Positions 21,763-31,956 of a stretch of DNA of 64,000 nt are shown here, in pieces. The position numbers and the translations under genes are program-made. The stretch lies in the NCBI GenBank assembly GCA_022578965.1, contig MU400653.1, positions 41,732 through 105,731 of the forward strand. The letters run 5' to 3'. Position 1 is the stretch's first letter; each line of letters begins with the position of its first letter. The DNA is from Xylaria sp. FL1777 (lineage: Eukaryota; Ascomycota; Sordariomycetes; Xylariales; Xylariaceae). Under the pieces are notes generated by a model. It was not told where the DNA came from and ran no database searches. It saw nothing but the letters and a program-made list of their open reading frames with translations.

Positions 21763-23635
21763 ATGTCACCCGAATCTTCGTCATCGTTATTCCCTGACCG
21801 GCCCATCCGACCGTTGCCTAAACGCCGACTTCGAGAGCGACTTTCTCCTGATGTTGCTGAGAGCATCAAATATCCCCCAGCACCAAAAGCTGCCACGCCT
21901 CTATTCGTATACCCATACCATTCACGAGAAGAATCAGTGCCGGTGAGCACAGACTTAGTAAGCGCGGTCGGCCGGGATAGTGGGCTTAAATTTGCCGCTG
22001 GGGACTCTGGACTACGTAGGAACGGCCCCGTGATAAATCGCGATGATGATTCATTGATGAACCAGGCGAGACGGGTGTTGGGCTCCAGGGGTTTTCATGA
22101 GCCGGGAGACCATGGATTCCGTGCTGCCCAACGATCTGGGCAACCGAGACAATCAAAGCCTCAGCCACCACCATCAACAGCATCTTCCGCCGATGGATAT
22201 GACTCGTTTGAAAATACAAATAACAAGAAGAAAAGAAAAATACCTATCGCCGGAGAGACAGTCTTGAATGGCGGACATGTGCTCAACGAGCCGGCTTCGT
22301 TTGGGATATCATCTCCCCCAGCCACTGGAGATGACGATGGTGGGGAAACAAGTACTCCATATTACCAATCAGGAGGACATCTCAGTAATGGGCAGGGAAT
22401 CTCGGGTCCTGGAAGGGGGAGATATGGTAGGATACGAAACGGCAGGAGCCCTTTGCGCGCCTTGTCCGATGTGAATGCCAATTGGACTAGCCGTAACATG
22501 AAGGTGCGCTCTACAGGTCAATACTCATCCCCTCCTGTTGGTAAGTATAAGTTCGCGTATCCCCTCCCGAGACTCACAAGTGCTTCTCCTATGACATTCC
22601 ATATGCTTCTCGGTATTCATCCGGTGCTCTACACAATCCCATCTGCATTGTTTACCTAATGGTCAGCGTTATCACGACAATAGACGCATACTTACTCTTG
22701 TACATTAACTAGAAAACTCAGGTATCATCTCTACTGCTATTGCTAGCGCCGAGAAGCTTCCGGTACCAACGGGCCAGGAGAATATTAGCCTTTTGCAGCA
22801 ACAAATATCTACAAAGCCCAGCCCTCGATCATCTACACAGTTCACATTCACGTTTGGTGCGCAGAACCCGGTTTCCTGGCCAGGGTCAGACCCCTCTCAG
22901 CACGGCATGACTGGCCCTCATCGTGCTCATCAACCTGGTATTGCCACTGACTACCACGGTGTCAATGCGAGGAGTACACAGACGCAGGCTGGTTTATCCC
23001 CGAATTCAGCAGGACTTAGCAGCGCACGTCCATCAGGTGACAACATGGGGAAACGAACACAAAATGTAGCCGTTAACCCAAAGAAGCCAAAGCGACGGGG
23101 CAATTCGCTTCTACGAGCTGCCAGGGAGCGCCGCAGGGAGACAGAATTCCAGAATATGCATCATCCCCCGGCCTCCGAAGATTATTACCTCTGTGAGTTC
23201 TGCGAATATGAGCTCATATTTGGCCACCCGCCCGAAGCTTTGATTCGCCAGTATGAAATAAAGGACCGTCGGCGTCGCCGGGAAGAGGCAGAGAGACGTC
23301 GTCTTTTGGAGAAAGCCAAGATGAAGTCACGAAAGGGCAAGAAGGCCAGTACCAATAACAGGATGGCCGCTAAGAATAACAATATGCCGGATCGTACTTC
23401 CGTGATGGCCAACGATGCGCAACACCAGCCAGTCGTCGCTCACCTGCATGATCACGAAGACGGCGAGGAAATCCGCAGCGAGGCATTTGACTCAGAAGAT
23501 AACTACGATGATCACCTATCTCATGAGGAAGAAATACCTGCGTTACTATCTGATGAGGCATATCCACAGCCCTCCTCGCAGTCCCGAGTAGGCGTCCGGG
23601 TTGCGGGAGGTGGACCACCGACGAGAGACGCATAG
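21763..23635 (+). CDS. Conserved fungal protein with a CxxC pair and basic helix, function unknown
   Basis: Exons 21763-22540 and 22722-23635, joined in frame (donor GTAAGT, acceptor CTCAG); 563 aa. I place the start at MSPESSSS (21763): it lies just after an acceptor-like TTTTAG, and the first conserved block RPIRPLPKRRLRERLSPDV follows. An earlier ATG at 21634 is possible but would add an unlikely hydrophobic leader. The middle is low-complexity with SPLRALSDVNANW. The most structured part is CEFCEYELIFGHPPEALIRQYE (about 440-460) followed by a strongly basic helix RRRRREEAERRRLLEKAKMK, and then an acidic C-terminus. The CxxC pair could be half of a zinc site. A nuclear protein is likely from the basic runs. 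I do not recognise a characterised homologue. Confidence 0.75.
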
Positions 23636-24879
23636 TCGTAATGTCTCGCTCACTTGGGCCTCTAAGTCATAAATCGGCATCGTTAATAGTCCCCTCTCGC
23701 AAGCTCCTCCCTCAGAGGTCTTGGTATTACCATTACTTGTTAGCATCAACCCTAACTTGTAGCTTGTCGTAGCCAAAGCTCAATGAACATCTCCACTGGA
23801 ATTGGCCGGTCCCCGGCTCATGGAATATATGTGTGGGCTCAGGATGATTCATACCCGTAATCACTGCGATAAGACTCTTTGTGACCCTGTGCAAAAGGTA
23901 TAGAGGTAGAAAGACATTAGAGTATAGAGATACCTATCTACCTCAATGCTTCTATGGCAGTAATCCACGATGCTGGGGCGCCGCATCATCTTATTGGTGT
24001 CCATAGGTGCAAGTATTGTAGAATCATAATTCCACCTTATCTTATCGGCTGCCTACATCTCCAGTTCTTGGGGGCTCCATTCCCAAATCAGATTATAGAA
24101 GATTGAGTGGTATCTTGTTACTCCCACGTGGAGAGAGAGATCTCCTACGCATGAGTTACATAAGCTACGTGGCTAAGACAAGTGGCTCATGTACATATGT
24201 ACACAGTAATCATACAGCAAACACTCACTAGCTGAAAGCGGATTTGCCTCCCTTCCTAAAACTGTCTAGGTTAGCTTATTCTTTTAGTGTCCTTTTTGCG
24301 TCATCATAGAACATGTACGTGTAATGCTAAGACCCATCTAACTTGCTTCATTGCCAACCCGCATCGCATCGCTTTGCTTTGCGCCAGCAACATCATAATT
24401 CCAAATAAACCTCATTCTTCCCTTATCCCATCGTTTCCTTGTACCCTCCTTGTTTCCGATTTACCATCTCCATACAGCTAACATTATCTACTGGTAGGCC
24501 TCTGCCCAATCTGTCCTACACGCATTAACCTAAGTCTCACTTTTCCCTCCTTATGTAGGCCCCGAGCCTTGCGCCCACCCGTGTCACGGCTAAAACATGT
24601 TTGGCGGATCACGGAGGCGCCGACCTCCAGCCACTGTACGAAACTCGAATTTTCTTTGACTTGATGCGATGTGACTTGGCTCTATTAGTCCATGCATGTC
24701 TATGGGTATCTTGGTACTCAATGACCGCCTCCATCGCGATCCTCTTCCTCAGCCAAACGTCACTGTGGCGATTCGTATCTCGCGTCCAATCCCACTTACT
24801 CATAGATTGTGTGTCATTATAGCCCTTCAACTCGACTACTGCAAACCCTAATGCGACAACGGCTGCGGCATCCGCCTTC
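23636..24879. other. Intergenic region and probable leader
   Basis: No supported gene. From about 24260 the plus strand becomes pyrimidine-rich, consistent with promoter and leader of the following 1511-aa gene. Confidence 0.5.
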
Positions 24880-27800
24880 ATGTCCGCCGCTAACCACAAT
24901 CCGAACAAGACGCTCTCCTCTGCTGCCGCCGCCGCCGCTCTCCGAGCTCGTCCCCATACTCCTACAAATGTCGCCGAGGTACAGACGAAGCGGACCGTCC
25001 GCCGGAGCGCCTCGCTATCCTCCTCGGGGAGTGCCAGATTAGCCAATGGCCGTGGTCAGCAGGAAAGACGAGGAAGCACGGCAAGCATGACGGAACGTAC
25101 TTTTCGAACCCCTTCTCCCCATCGACAATCGACCCCGACTGCTCACGAGCGTCAACCACCTGTTCCCCGCATTCCTGACGGTCATAAAATATCTGCTTCG
25201 GGTTCGAGAATAACGGGAGTCGCTATGCAGACTTTCCGCACAGCCTCTCAAAAGATGACAAGTTCGCCTCCTTCCTGGCACGTTCAACCATCAGGCGATG
25301 TGAGCAACGTGCGAACCTCGGACTCAGTCACGAGAACGATCAATTCACTGCCACCCCGTCATCCAAACCCTGTCACTTCGCAACCTAGCAGGTCAGATAG
25401 TAGGAGCTCAATTAACTTCTCTTATCCAACGACTTTCCGCCCACAGTCACCACCGGCCTCTCCAGCTTCTCCGGCTACCGCGTTCGAATCAGACGTCATT
25501 ACAGCCTCGCGTCCCCCATCGCCCTCTGCCCCAAATTTGAGCAAAGGGCCACCATCCACCGCGCGCACGCAAACCGGTCGGCAACTAGTATACGATCCGA
25601 ATTCAAGGAGAATGATTCCGAAGGCTCAGGTGGAAGAGGCTACTGGCTACGAAATCAGGCAGATAACGGAGAAGCCCTCAAAACGGAGGAAGGACGGTGC
25701 TTTGCGGAGAGAAGGAAATCAGCCAGCCAAAGGCACTATCGCTAGAACGAGGAGGGCCATGGTAGATGAGAACAAGAGTCTGCGAGAGCTACCAAAACGA
25801 GAGCAACCAGTTGTGGAAGCATTGCCAACTGCTGAGGAAAGGCTATTAGACGAAGAACCTGGGGTTAGAACAGATGAAGTAACGGGGAATTCCGATTGGA
25901 ATAGTCCGACCCAGAGGCCGGAGCCAAGAGAGTCAATGTTTCGCAGCTCACCGCCAACGCATAGCCCTCCGGCTGAGCAACAGAGTGATTTCCTACCTGG
26001 GAGTTACTCAAGGTTAAGTCCTGTAGCGACCGTCCAGGACGAGCCTTTAGTGGATGATGGGAAGCCTAAGACGGCGAACTACTCCCAGCCGCCACAGACT
26101 GTGCGCGACGTGTTGGATTCTATGCCTACACGACAGGTGCTATCCGAAGGACTTCACCGCCCACATCCTAGTCAGAAGTCTGATCGTCTTGAGATGGACC
26201 AAGAATCTCGCCCCTCGTCAACGGTGGGGGAGTTTGGATTGCCGGAGATTCATGGTGAGCAGAAGGTGATGGCTGCACAGAATAAGCCTATAGTTGAGCT
26301 TTTCGCAGAAAGAGGAGACATGCGGCGTTCGAGCTCAAATAGCCCTGCGCGGCAGGCTCGGTTTGCCACTGGGCCTGCCGAAAAGCTCGCCGTAAGACAC
26401 ATCCCTCTCCCTCGATCGGCCTCTCCCATAAAATCTGCTATGAAACAGACCAGCCCAGTACAGGGAGAGACCTCGCCTTCGGATAACGTGTCGGATCCCT
26501 CAAGGTCTGGTGCCGTTTCGCCAGATCGGAAAGAGGACCGCGCCATACCCAGGAAGAAATCAGTGCGTGTAAGCTTCGACGATCATGGAACTACTGTTGT
26601 TAGGGACTCGACCACAGTTATCGAAGAATATTCTCCCGCTACCCAAAGCCCACAGGGGGGGAAACGAGCCTGGTTCAGTAACATTGCGCGTAGTAAGAAA
26701 AAAGAAATAGCACTGGATGACGATGAGGTTATGAAACCACGACCAGCCCTCCCAAGTTTCGGAAGTATCCGGGACAAGAGGGTACGTGAGCTGGGGGAAC
26801 GACCCCTTGTTCGGCCGCTTGAGTTCGCGTGTTCGACTGCTATTTCATCTTCACCCGAACTTCGGCCACAAAGCTCTAGCACAATAAACGATTCGGAGAC
26901 TCTGGAAGAGTGTGCTTTGGACCAGCCCAGTGATCATACTATTAGCGCATTGTTGTCCCAGGATCAGACTAATCGTAACACAGCAAATATCTCTCGTTTC
27001 AGGGAGCCATTGCCTCCAGTGGTTACCTCCATCGAGGGATCCGGATACAGTTCAGACAGCATCCAAGGCTCCGACTTCGAAGAGCAAACCGGTAGCACGA
27101 TAGCAGTTGGGATTTCAGGCACAAATTCCAGTGTCCCAGGTTCGCAGCTGACACAGTCAGACATGGATAACAGTAGTCAAACTACTGGAAGTAGACATGA
27201 AGAGATCCCCCAGACAGCAAGTACACCACAGCAGGATATTCCACATATCTCAGTTATTCAGCCGAGTCCCATGTCCGAGGAACATAGTCATCGAGCAGAT
27301 CCCCCGGCCACCCGTCAAGACTTCGATGTTCCAGGTGGCTTTCCTGAATTTGAATCTGATGAGAGTTGCGATAGCCTGCTCGAACTTACAAAAGATAGCG
27401 CCAGTGCCGCTATCCCCGAACCTACTACAGTAACTGCGAAACCGGGCCAGGTGGGATTGTCGCATCAAACTACAGTCAACAGTAGTACAGCTGCGGCGAT
27501 TTTTAATGATACCGCTGAAGACGAATCAGACGAGAGTGTCTATAGTGACGCTTATGAAGATATTCCCGATGTTAACTCTTGCGGGTTCTTGTCCTTAGAT
27601 GCAGTCGTTGATGGTCCAATCGATGAAGCGTCTAAGCCAAGGATACCCGAACTTATAGAAAGTGTGCCAGTGTCTATTGTTACCAGCGAGCCTAAGCATG
27701 ATGCAATCTTGGAGAAAATTTTGGCTCCCGAAGGTCAGCCGAGGCCACCTCCAGACACAGATGATTGGGAGCAAGCCAAAGCGTTTTGGCGTAGTCTGAC

Positions 27801-29415
27801 AGCTGAAAAACGACGTCAACTCGAACAGGAGGCCACAGAAGAAGCCGGCGCCGAAGGTGATCGAGAAGATGCATCCCAGCCAATTCGCAGGAACAGCAGC
27901 AGAAGAAAGTCCACACAGTCGATACAGCCAACTTTGCGAACGTCTCTAGCCCATGGTAAGGTCCAACAGCCGGAGCCTTATATAAAATTGTCGCGTAGAG
28001 ATAACGGGGCCACAAAAACCGTGAGCGCCCAGCCTCGGACGGGGATGCGCAAGACACTGAGGTCAAACGGTGAAACCCAAAGTGCCGCGAAATCATCCAT
28101 CCGTCAAGCAGCTTTGGTCAAGTTACCAGCACCCAAACCATCACTGTCTAGTCGTCATCAAGCTACATATGTTGGACGACACTCGGAAACTCAGCCAGAC
28201 TCCAGCAGCGGGGTCACTACACAAGCTAAGCCTGGTTTACAACGGCGACGATCTAATGGTAGCGACAGCAGTTTCAAGCGCAGTCGTCATTCACCCGTTG
28301 GGACATTGGCGTTTCGCAACACAATGCGCCAGGCCTCTATTCAATCGCACCATAAGCCCATTAGTGGTTCAGGGCGGCTCAGTCTGCGATCTTTATCCCC
28401 AGCCGGGTCGACTGTGTGGCCTGATTCGACTACCCGATTTTCAACTTCTTCTCCAGTGTACATGAAGCGTACGTTACGATCGGGTAGCGAATCCAGTCAT
28501 GAAGGGAACCGATCCTCTGTACATTTCCCTTTATTTTTACGGTCGATAAAATCACATCCTAGTCGTCCTAAGTACAGTAGCCGCTTTGAAGATTCAAGCG
28601 ATGAAGACGGAGAAACATTTGCTGACTTTCGAAGCCGCCTTGATGATTCTAGCGATGAGGAAATAGCTGATCCTTCTTCCTCAAAGCAGGCTAAACTTCC
28701 CGGTACAACTACAACCCGCAGATCTGCTACAACAACCGATCTCTCCAAACCTGCACCGGTGCCCGAACTTGAGGAAGACTCACATGAAATATACGATAGT
28801 GACGATAACCTTATGTCAAGTCCGTCACAAAGTCTCCAAAGTAGAGCCGTAGGCAACAATCCTGCTGGTCATTTGGGAACAGAACTCCATAAATCCGGAG
28901 CTATTGGTACCCTGACCTTAGGCCAAACCAAATCAGGCCAACGCGGGTTCACTCCATCGATGACATCTCCTACCCTCACGACGAAAGACAAACGTGGGTC
29001 TTTACTGACTATCCTACGATTTAACAAAAGAGTGGATCGGACGGGCAAAATTCAACGGGCAGAACTCGTTGATAGTGCCGCGCGGCGTGACACGAAACTC
29101 GAGCGGGACCGAGAGCAACTGAAGGAGCTGCGCAACGAGCAGCTCTCGAGCTCAAGACTACAGAAAAGGACGTTCATCAACCACAATGACGTTGCGAATT
29201 CACAAAGGCCCAGGTCAGTTGGTAACATGTTCAGTCACGGTACTACGGCAGGCACACTTGAACAGCCTTACCTTGATCATAGGCGAAACTTTCGCCGCGG
29301 GGCGAACACAGCCAATGAAAGTTACGAATTCGAGAATGCTAGCGCTGAGAACCCTAGTATGCTTAAGAAGAAGAAGTTCGGAACTTTGCGCCGCATGTTC
29401 AAGCTAGACGAGTAG
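24880..29415 (+). CDS. Large serine-rich disordered conserved ascomycete protein
   Basis: A single exon of 1511 aa. The start MSAANHNPNKTLSSAAAAAALRA with TPTNVAEVQTKRTVRRSAS directly after is a conserved opening in ascomycete orthologues as I remember them. The protein is nearly all low-complexity: Ser/Pro/Arg-rich, many SPxR and RRSxS phosphorylation-type sites, and acidic patches (DESDESVYSDAYEDIPD). More ordered parts are LVYDPNSRRMIPKAQVEEATGYE (about 230-255, conserved), DDWEQAKAFWRSLTAEKRRQLEQE (about 965-988), and the lysine-rich C-terminus KKKKFGTLRRMFKLDE. The basic amphipathic tail could bind membrane. A scaffold role at the cell cortex, for example the Seg1/SegA eisosome family, would fit, but I cannot prove that family. 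No transmembrane segment or enzyme motif is seen. Confidence 0.75.
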   Translation: MSAANHNPNKTLSSAAAAAALRARPHTPTNVAEVQTKRTVRRSASLSSSGSARLANGRGQQERRGSTASMTERTFRTPSPHRQSTPTAHERQPPVPRIPDGHKISASGSRITGVAMQTFRTASQKMTSSPPSWHVQPSGDVSNVRTSDSVTRTINSLPPRHPNPVTSQPSRSDSRSSINFSYPTTFRPQSPPASPASPATAFESDVITASRPPSPSAPNLSKGPPSTARTQTGRQLVYDPNSRRMIPKAQVEEATGYEIRQITEKPSKRRKDGALRREGNQPAKGTIARTRRAMVDENKSLRELPKREQPVVEALPTAEERLLDEEPGVRTDEVTGNSDWNSPTQRPEPRESMFRSSPPTHSPPAEQQSDFLPGSYSRLSPVATVQDEPLVDDGKPKTANYSQPPQTVRDVLDSMPTRQVLSEGLHRPHPSQKSDRLEMDQESRPSSTVGEFGLPEIHGEQKVMAAQNKPIVELFAERGDMRRSSSNSPARQARFATGPAEKLAVRHIPLPRSASPIKSAMKQTSPVQGETSPSDNVSDPSRSGAVSPDRKEDRAIPRKKSVRVSFDDHGTTVVRDSTTVIEEYSPATQSPQGGKRAWFSNIARSKKKEIALDDDEVMKPRPALPSFGSIRDKRVRELGERPLVRPLEFACSTAISSSPELRPQSSSTINDSETLEECALDQPSDHTISALLSQDQTNRNTANISRFREPLPPVVTSIEGSGYSSDSIQGSDFEEQTGSTIAVGISGTNSSVPGSQLTQSDMDNSSQTTGSRHEEIPQTASTPQQDIPHISVIQPSPMSEEHSHRADPPATRQDFDVPGGFPEFESDESCDSLLELTKDSASAAIPEPTTVTAKPGQVGLSHQTTVNSSTAAAIFNDTAEDESDESVYSDAYEDIPDVNSCGFLSLDAVVDGPIDEASKPRIPELIESVPVSIVTSEPKHDAILEKILAPEGQPRPPPDTDDWEQAKAFWRSLTAEKRRQLEQEATEEAGAEGDREDASQPIRRNSSRRKSTQSIQPTLRTSLAHGKVQQPEPYIKLSRRDNGATKTVSAQPRTGMRKTLRSNGETQSAAKSSIRQAALVKLPAPKPSLSSRHQATYVGRHSETQPDSSSGVTTQAKPGLQRRRSNGSDSSFKRSRHSPVGTLAFRNTMRQASIQSHHKPISGSGRLSLRSLSPAGSTVWPDSTTRFSTSSPVYMKRTLRSGSESSHEGNRSSVHFPLFLRSIKSHPSRPKYSSRFEDSSDEDGETFADFRSRLDDSSDEEIADPSSSKQAKLPGTTTTRRSATTTDLSKPAPVPELEEDSHEIYDSDDNLMSSPSQSLQSRAVGNNPAGHLGTELHKSGAIGTLTLGQTKSGQRGFTPSMTSPTLTTKDKRGSLLTILRFNKRVDRTGKIQRAELVDSAARRDTKLERDREQLKELRNEQLSSSRLQKRTFINHNDVANSQRPRSVGNMFSHGTTAGTLEQPYLDHRRNFRRGANTANESYEFENASAENPSMLKKKKFGTLRRMFKLDE

Positions 29416-30201
29416 GGCCCCTCGATAGCAAATAAGAGCGAGCGCAGTGTATTGGTTAAGAAAGTGTGTAGGTAGCACTAGGCCTCGATCATAAACCACA
29501 CGCGACGGGTTACTATTCCTCCGTTCACCTCGTAGGGAGTTAAATGTGAAGTTTTACACTGGATAAAAACTGTATTGTATATCGCACTAAGGAACAAGTC
29601 TACGTCTAGTATGGTGAGGTACAATGTTGTGACAATTATAAAAACAACAGTAAATTTATTGGAGGCCCTCTACCTAATCAGATGCGCGCTAAACTAAGAG
29701 GTTATCCATTTATTCGTAGAAAACGAGAACCGTTACTAGGTGAGGCGTCTTTACCTCCATATACCACAACCAGACACCAAATGATTCAATACCAACTCTA
29801 TTCCAATAGGAAGATTGCACCCATTGAGCTTGAGCTTCTTGGAAATCCGGATCATCTAGCATTACTCAAGGCGGAAGTTGTTCTAAAGGTCTAAGACCTG
29901 TTAATTTTCTTTTTTTCCTTTAACGTGCTTTATCATCTAAAACCACATTTAAGCTAGTGCTATATAGATCATGTATAGTGGAATGTTTCTAGTTTAAATT
30001 GAACCATATCATTCATTATCATAACGTTATGACACTCAGATGAGTGTTCCTATGGGTCTCTATACGTGGGTATTTACTGGTACAGCATTGTGTTCTCTCA
30101 ATAGGCCCGCCGTTCTTTGCATGGTTGAGCAAAGGCAAAGTTATAAACAACCGGAGAAAGTGCAGGTTTAGATGACCCAAATTGATTAGTTAGATATTGC
30201 A
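29416..30201. other. Convergent intergenic region
   Basis: A 70-codon plus-strand frame at 29682-29894 is open and starts with ATG, but its protein is not recognised. It stays unannotated. The rest is AT-rich 3' sequence of the two convergent neighbours. Confidence 0.4.
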
Positions 30202-31587
30202 TCAGCTATACCAGCTTCGCGCGCCAGGGGCCTGTGTGTTCTGCTCGTCACGATGCTCAATTATTGAGTCCTTGATATCAAAGGCGTCAATAATGTCTCG
30301 CCACATGTGCATATCGATTGACAATACAGCCTGATGTCTTTGGGAATCATGTTTCGGGGAACTGGGGTCTTGACCAGTCGTTGGTTCTAGTATTTGTTAG
30401 ACAGGGAAGATCTTATCAGGGGTCGAAGGTCAGGACTTACGTAGTGATGGAAGCCCATTTTCGTCGAATTCGATTTGGACGGCTCCATCTCGTATCAGAA
30501 AACTGACGTAAAACATATTTTCCACTGTCTGGCCAAACGATTTCGGATTGACAACGAATTTTAACAAGTCAATGCCCCCGGTATCCCTCAGACCATATTT
30601 ATTCATCAATTTCCGGGCTTCAGCATCTCCATAATTTTCAAAGACAGCCTCAACTTTTGTCTGCGCATCATCTTGAACCTCCCGTAGTCGTCGGAGTATC
30701 TTTGCGCAGATGGCTGTCAGGTCATTCTTTTCGGCTCGCTGAACATCCCCGGCATTCAAGACTTCTGGCCTCGTCTCTCGGAGGTTATCAGCCCTGAAAG
30801 GCGCACTACGCTTCACTAATTTTCGGACCTTCCTCTCGACTGAAAGTGGCCCGAGAAGAAAACAGGGTACGGCCGGTCGTCGAATGGCTGGAAGACAGGC
30901 AAATCGACCTAGATGCTCCCAGTTCATCATGTCACCATCATCACTAACAGCATTCCCATCAGAATCATCGGCATTTTCTCTTACTAGCCGCCTCCGTTGT
31001 TGCCGAGTAGATGTAAAATCGGGTGCGTTGTCCCCGGAGATCACTGCACCGAGTCTCATATAGCTGATGCATTTGGAGACAAACTCGTCCACATCAAGTC
31101 CTTGAGCAACGTTCCCGTTGGCTAGACGCGTAGCTCTCCTGTACGAGGCGTCCGCAGCGGCAACAAGCAACTTCGAGTCGATGATGGCTTCACCGGTTTG
31201 CTTGACATGATGTGATAGTTGATTCGCTCGGGCTAATGTCTCATCAAGAAACAGGGACTTTGGATTGGCGAGCTCCTCTGTGTTCTCATGCAGACCACGG
31301 AGAAGATCACGATATCCACGCTGTAATCTTCGTCTTTCCTCCAATGGCTGGTCCGGATCGTATTGGTCTGATACATCATCATCCGTGACAAACTCGGGTT
31401 CATGTGTGCGACGCCGTGAGGTTGATGGACCAGCTCCATTCGTCAGAGTCCTCTTTCTCTTGGATGGGCCATCGGCGTCTCTGCTCCTATCACGCATTAC
31501 CAAAGTGCTTCGTTGAGAAGCAGTTATGGGCGAAGAGAAAGGGATCTCCTCATCCTGTGATGAAGCCCGCGATTGTATGACAGGCAT
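30202..31587 (-). CDS. nse4: Nse4, kleisin subunit of the SMC5-SMC6 complex
   Basis: Minus strand, exons 31587-30441 and 30386-30202, with a 54-bp intron (GTAAGT..ACTAG); 443 aa. The kleisin N-terminal part contains QRGYRDLLRGLHENTEEL and VKQTGEAIIDSKLL, the typical Nse4 region that touches the SMC6 neck. The middle has DMMNWEHLGRFACLPAIRRP. The C-terminal winged-helix part runs through VENMFYVSFLIRDGAVQIE into exon 2, which supplies LSIDMHTW-like wording (LSIDMHMWRDIIDAFDIKDS), a hallmark of the C-terminal domain. Without exon 2 the gene would be wrongly truncated at LPSLRKS. Nse4 bridges the SMC5-SMC6 heads in the nucleus and is needed for DNA repair and replication-fork stability. It shares a short promoter with VPS34. 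Confidence 0.95.
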
Positions 31588-31956
31588 TATCGCTGAGGAA
31601 AGGTGGAATGGTGTAAAGGGTTTATACTGAGAGTGAAGTAAGTAGCACGGCGATATCCGAATCCGGGGCGATAATCGGTCGAGGCTGTTGAACCCAAGAT
31701 ATCAGAAGCTTCGCCCTGATAAAGTGAGTGTGAGACGCGTCTTGGTGCATCAAGGACGCGACGACCTACCCGAAACTGCAGTACCTAAGTACCTACTTCG
31801 CCGTTGTGGCTTAGCTGTGGCTTTGCAAAGAGACTGTAGACAGCTGATAGGCCCCACACAAGCTTCTCTCGAATCGTCCATTTGGCTTCGCTCTATCCAA
31901 CACAACATGTCCTGACCGTCAACCACTGCAAACAAATAGGGCCCCGGAAGTCGAGA
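31588..31956. promoter_or_regulatory. Shared NSE4/VPS34 divergent promoter
   Basis: Only 369 bases separate the two start codons, so both promoters and both 5'-UTRs lie here. A CCTAAGTACCTAC word, close to the dispersed intergenic motif, is found at 31782. No clear TATA box is seen. Confidence 0.6.

Noticed and set aside
29682..29894. 70-codon ATG frame between two convergent genes
   Set aside because: No family, no splice context, and located in 3'-UTR territory; noted only in the spacer entry.
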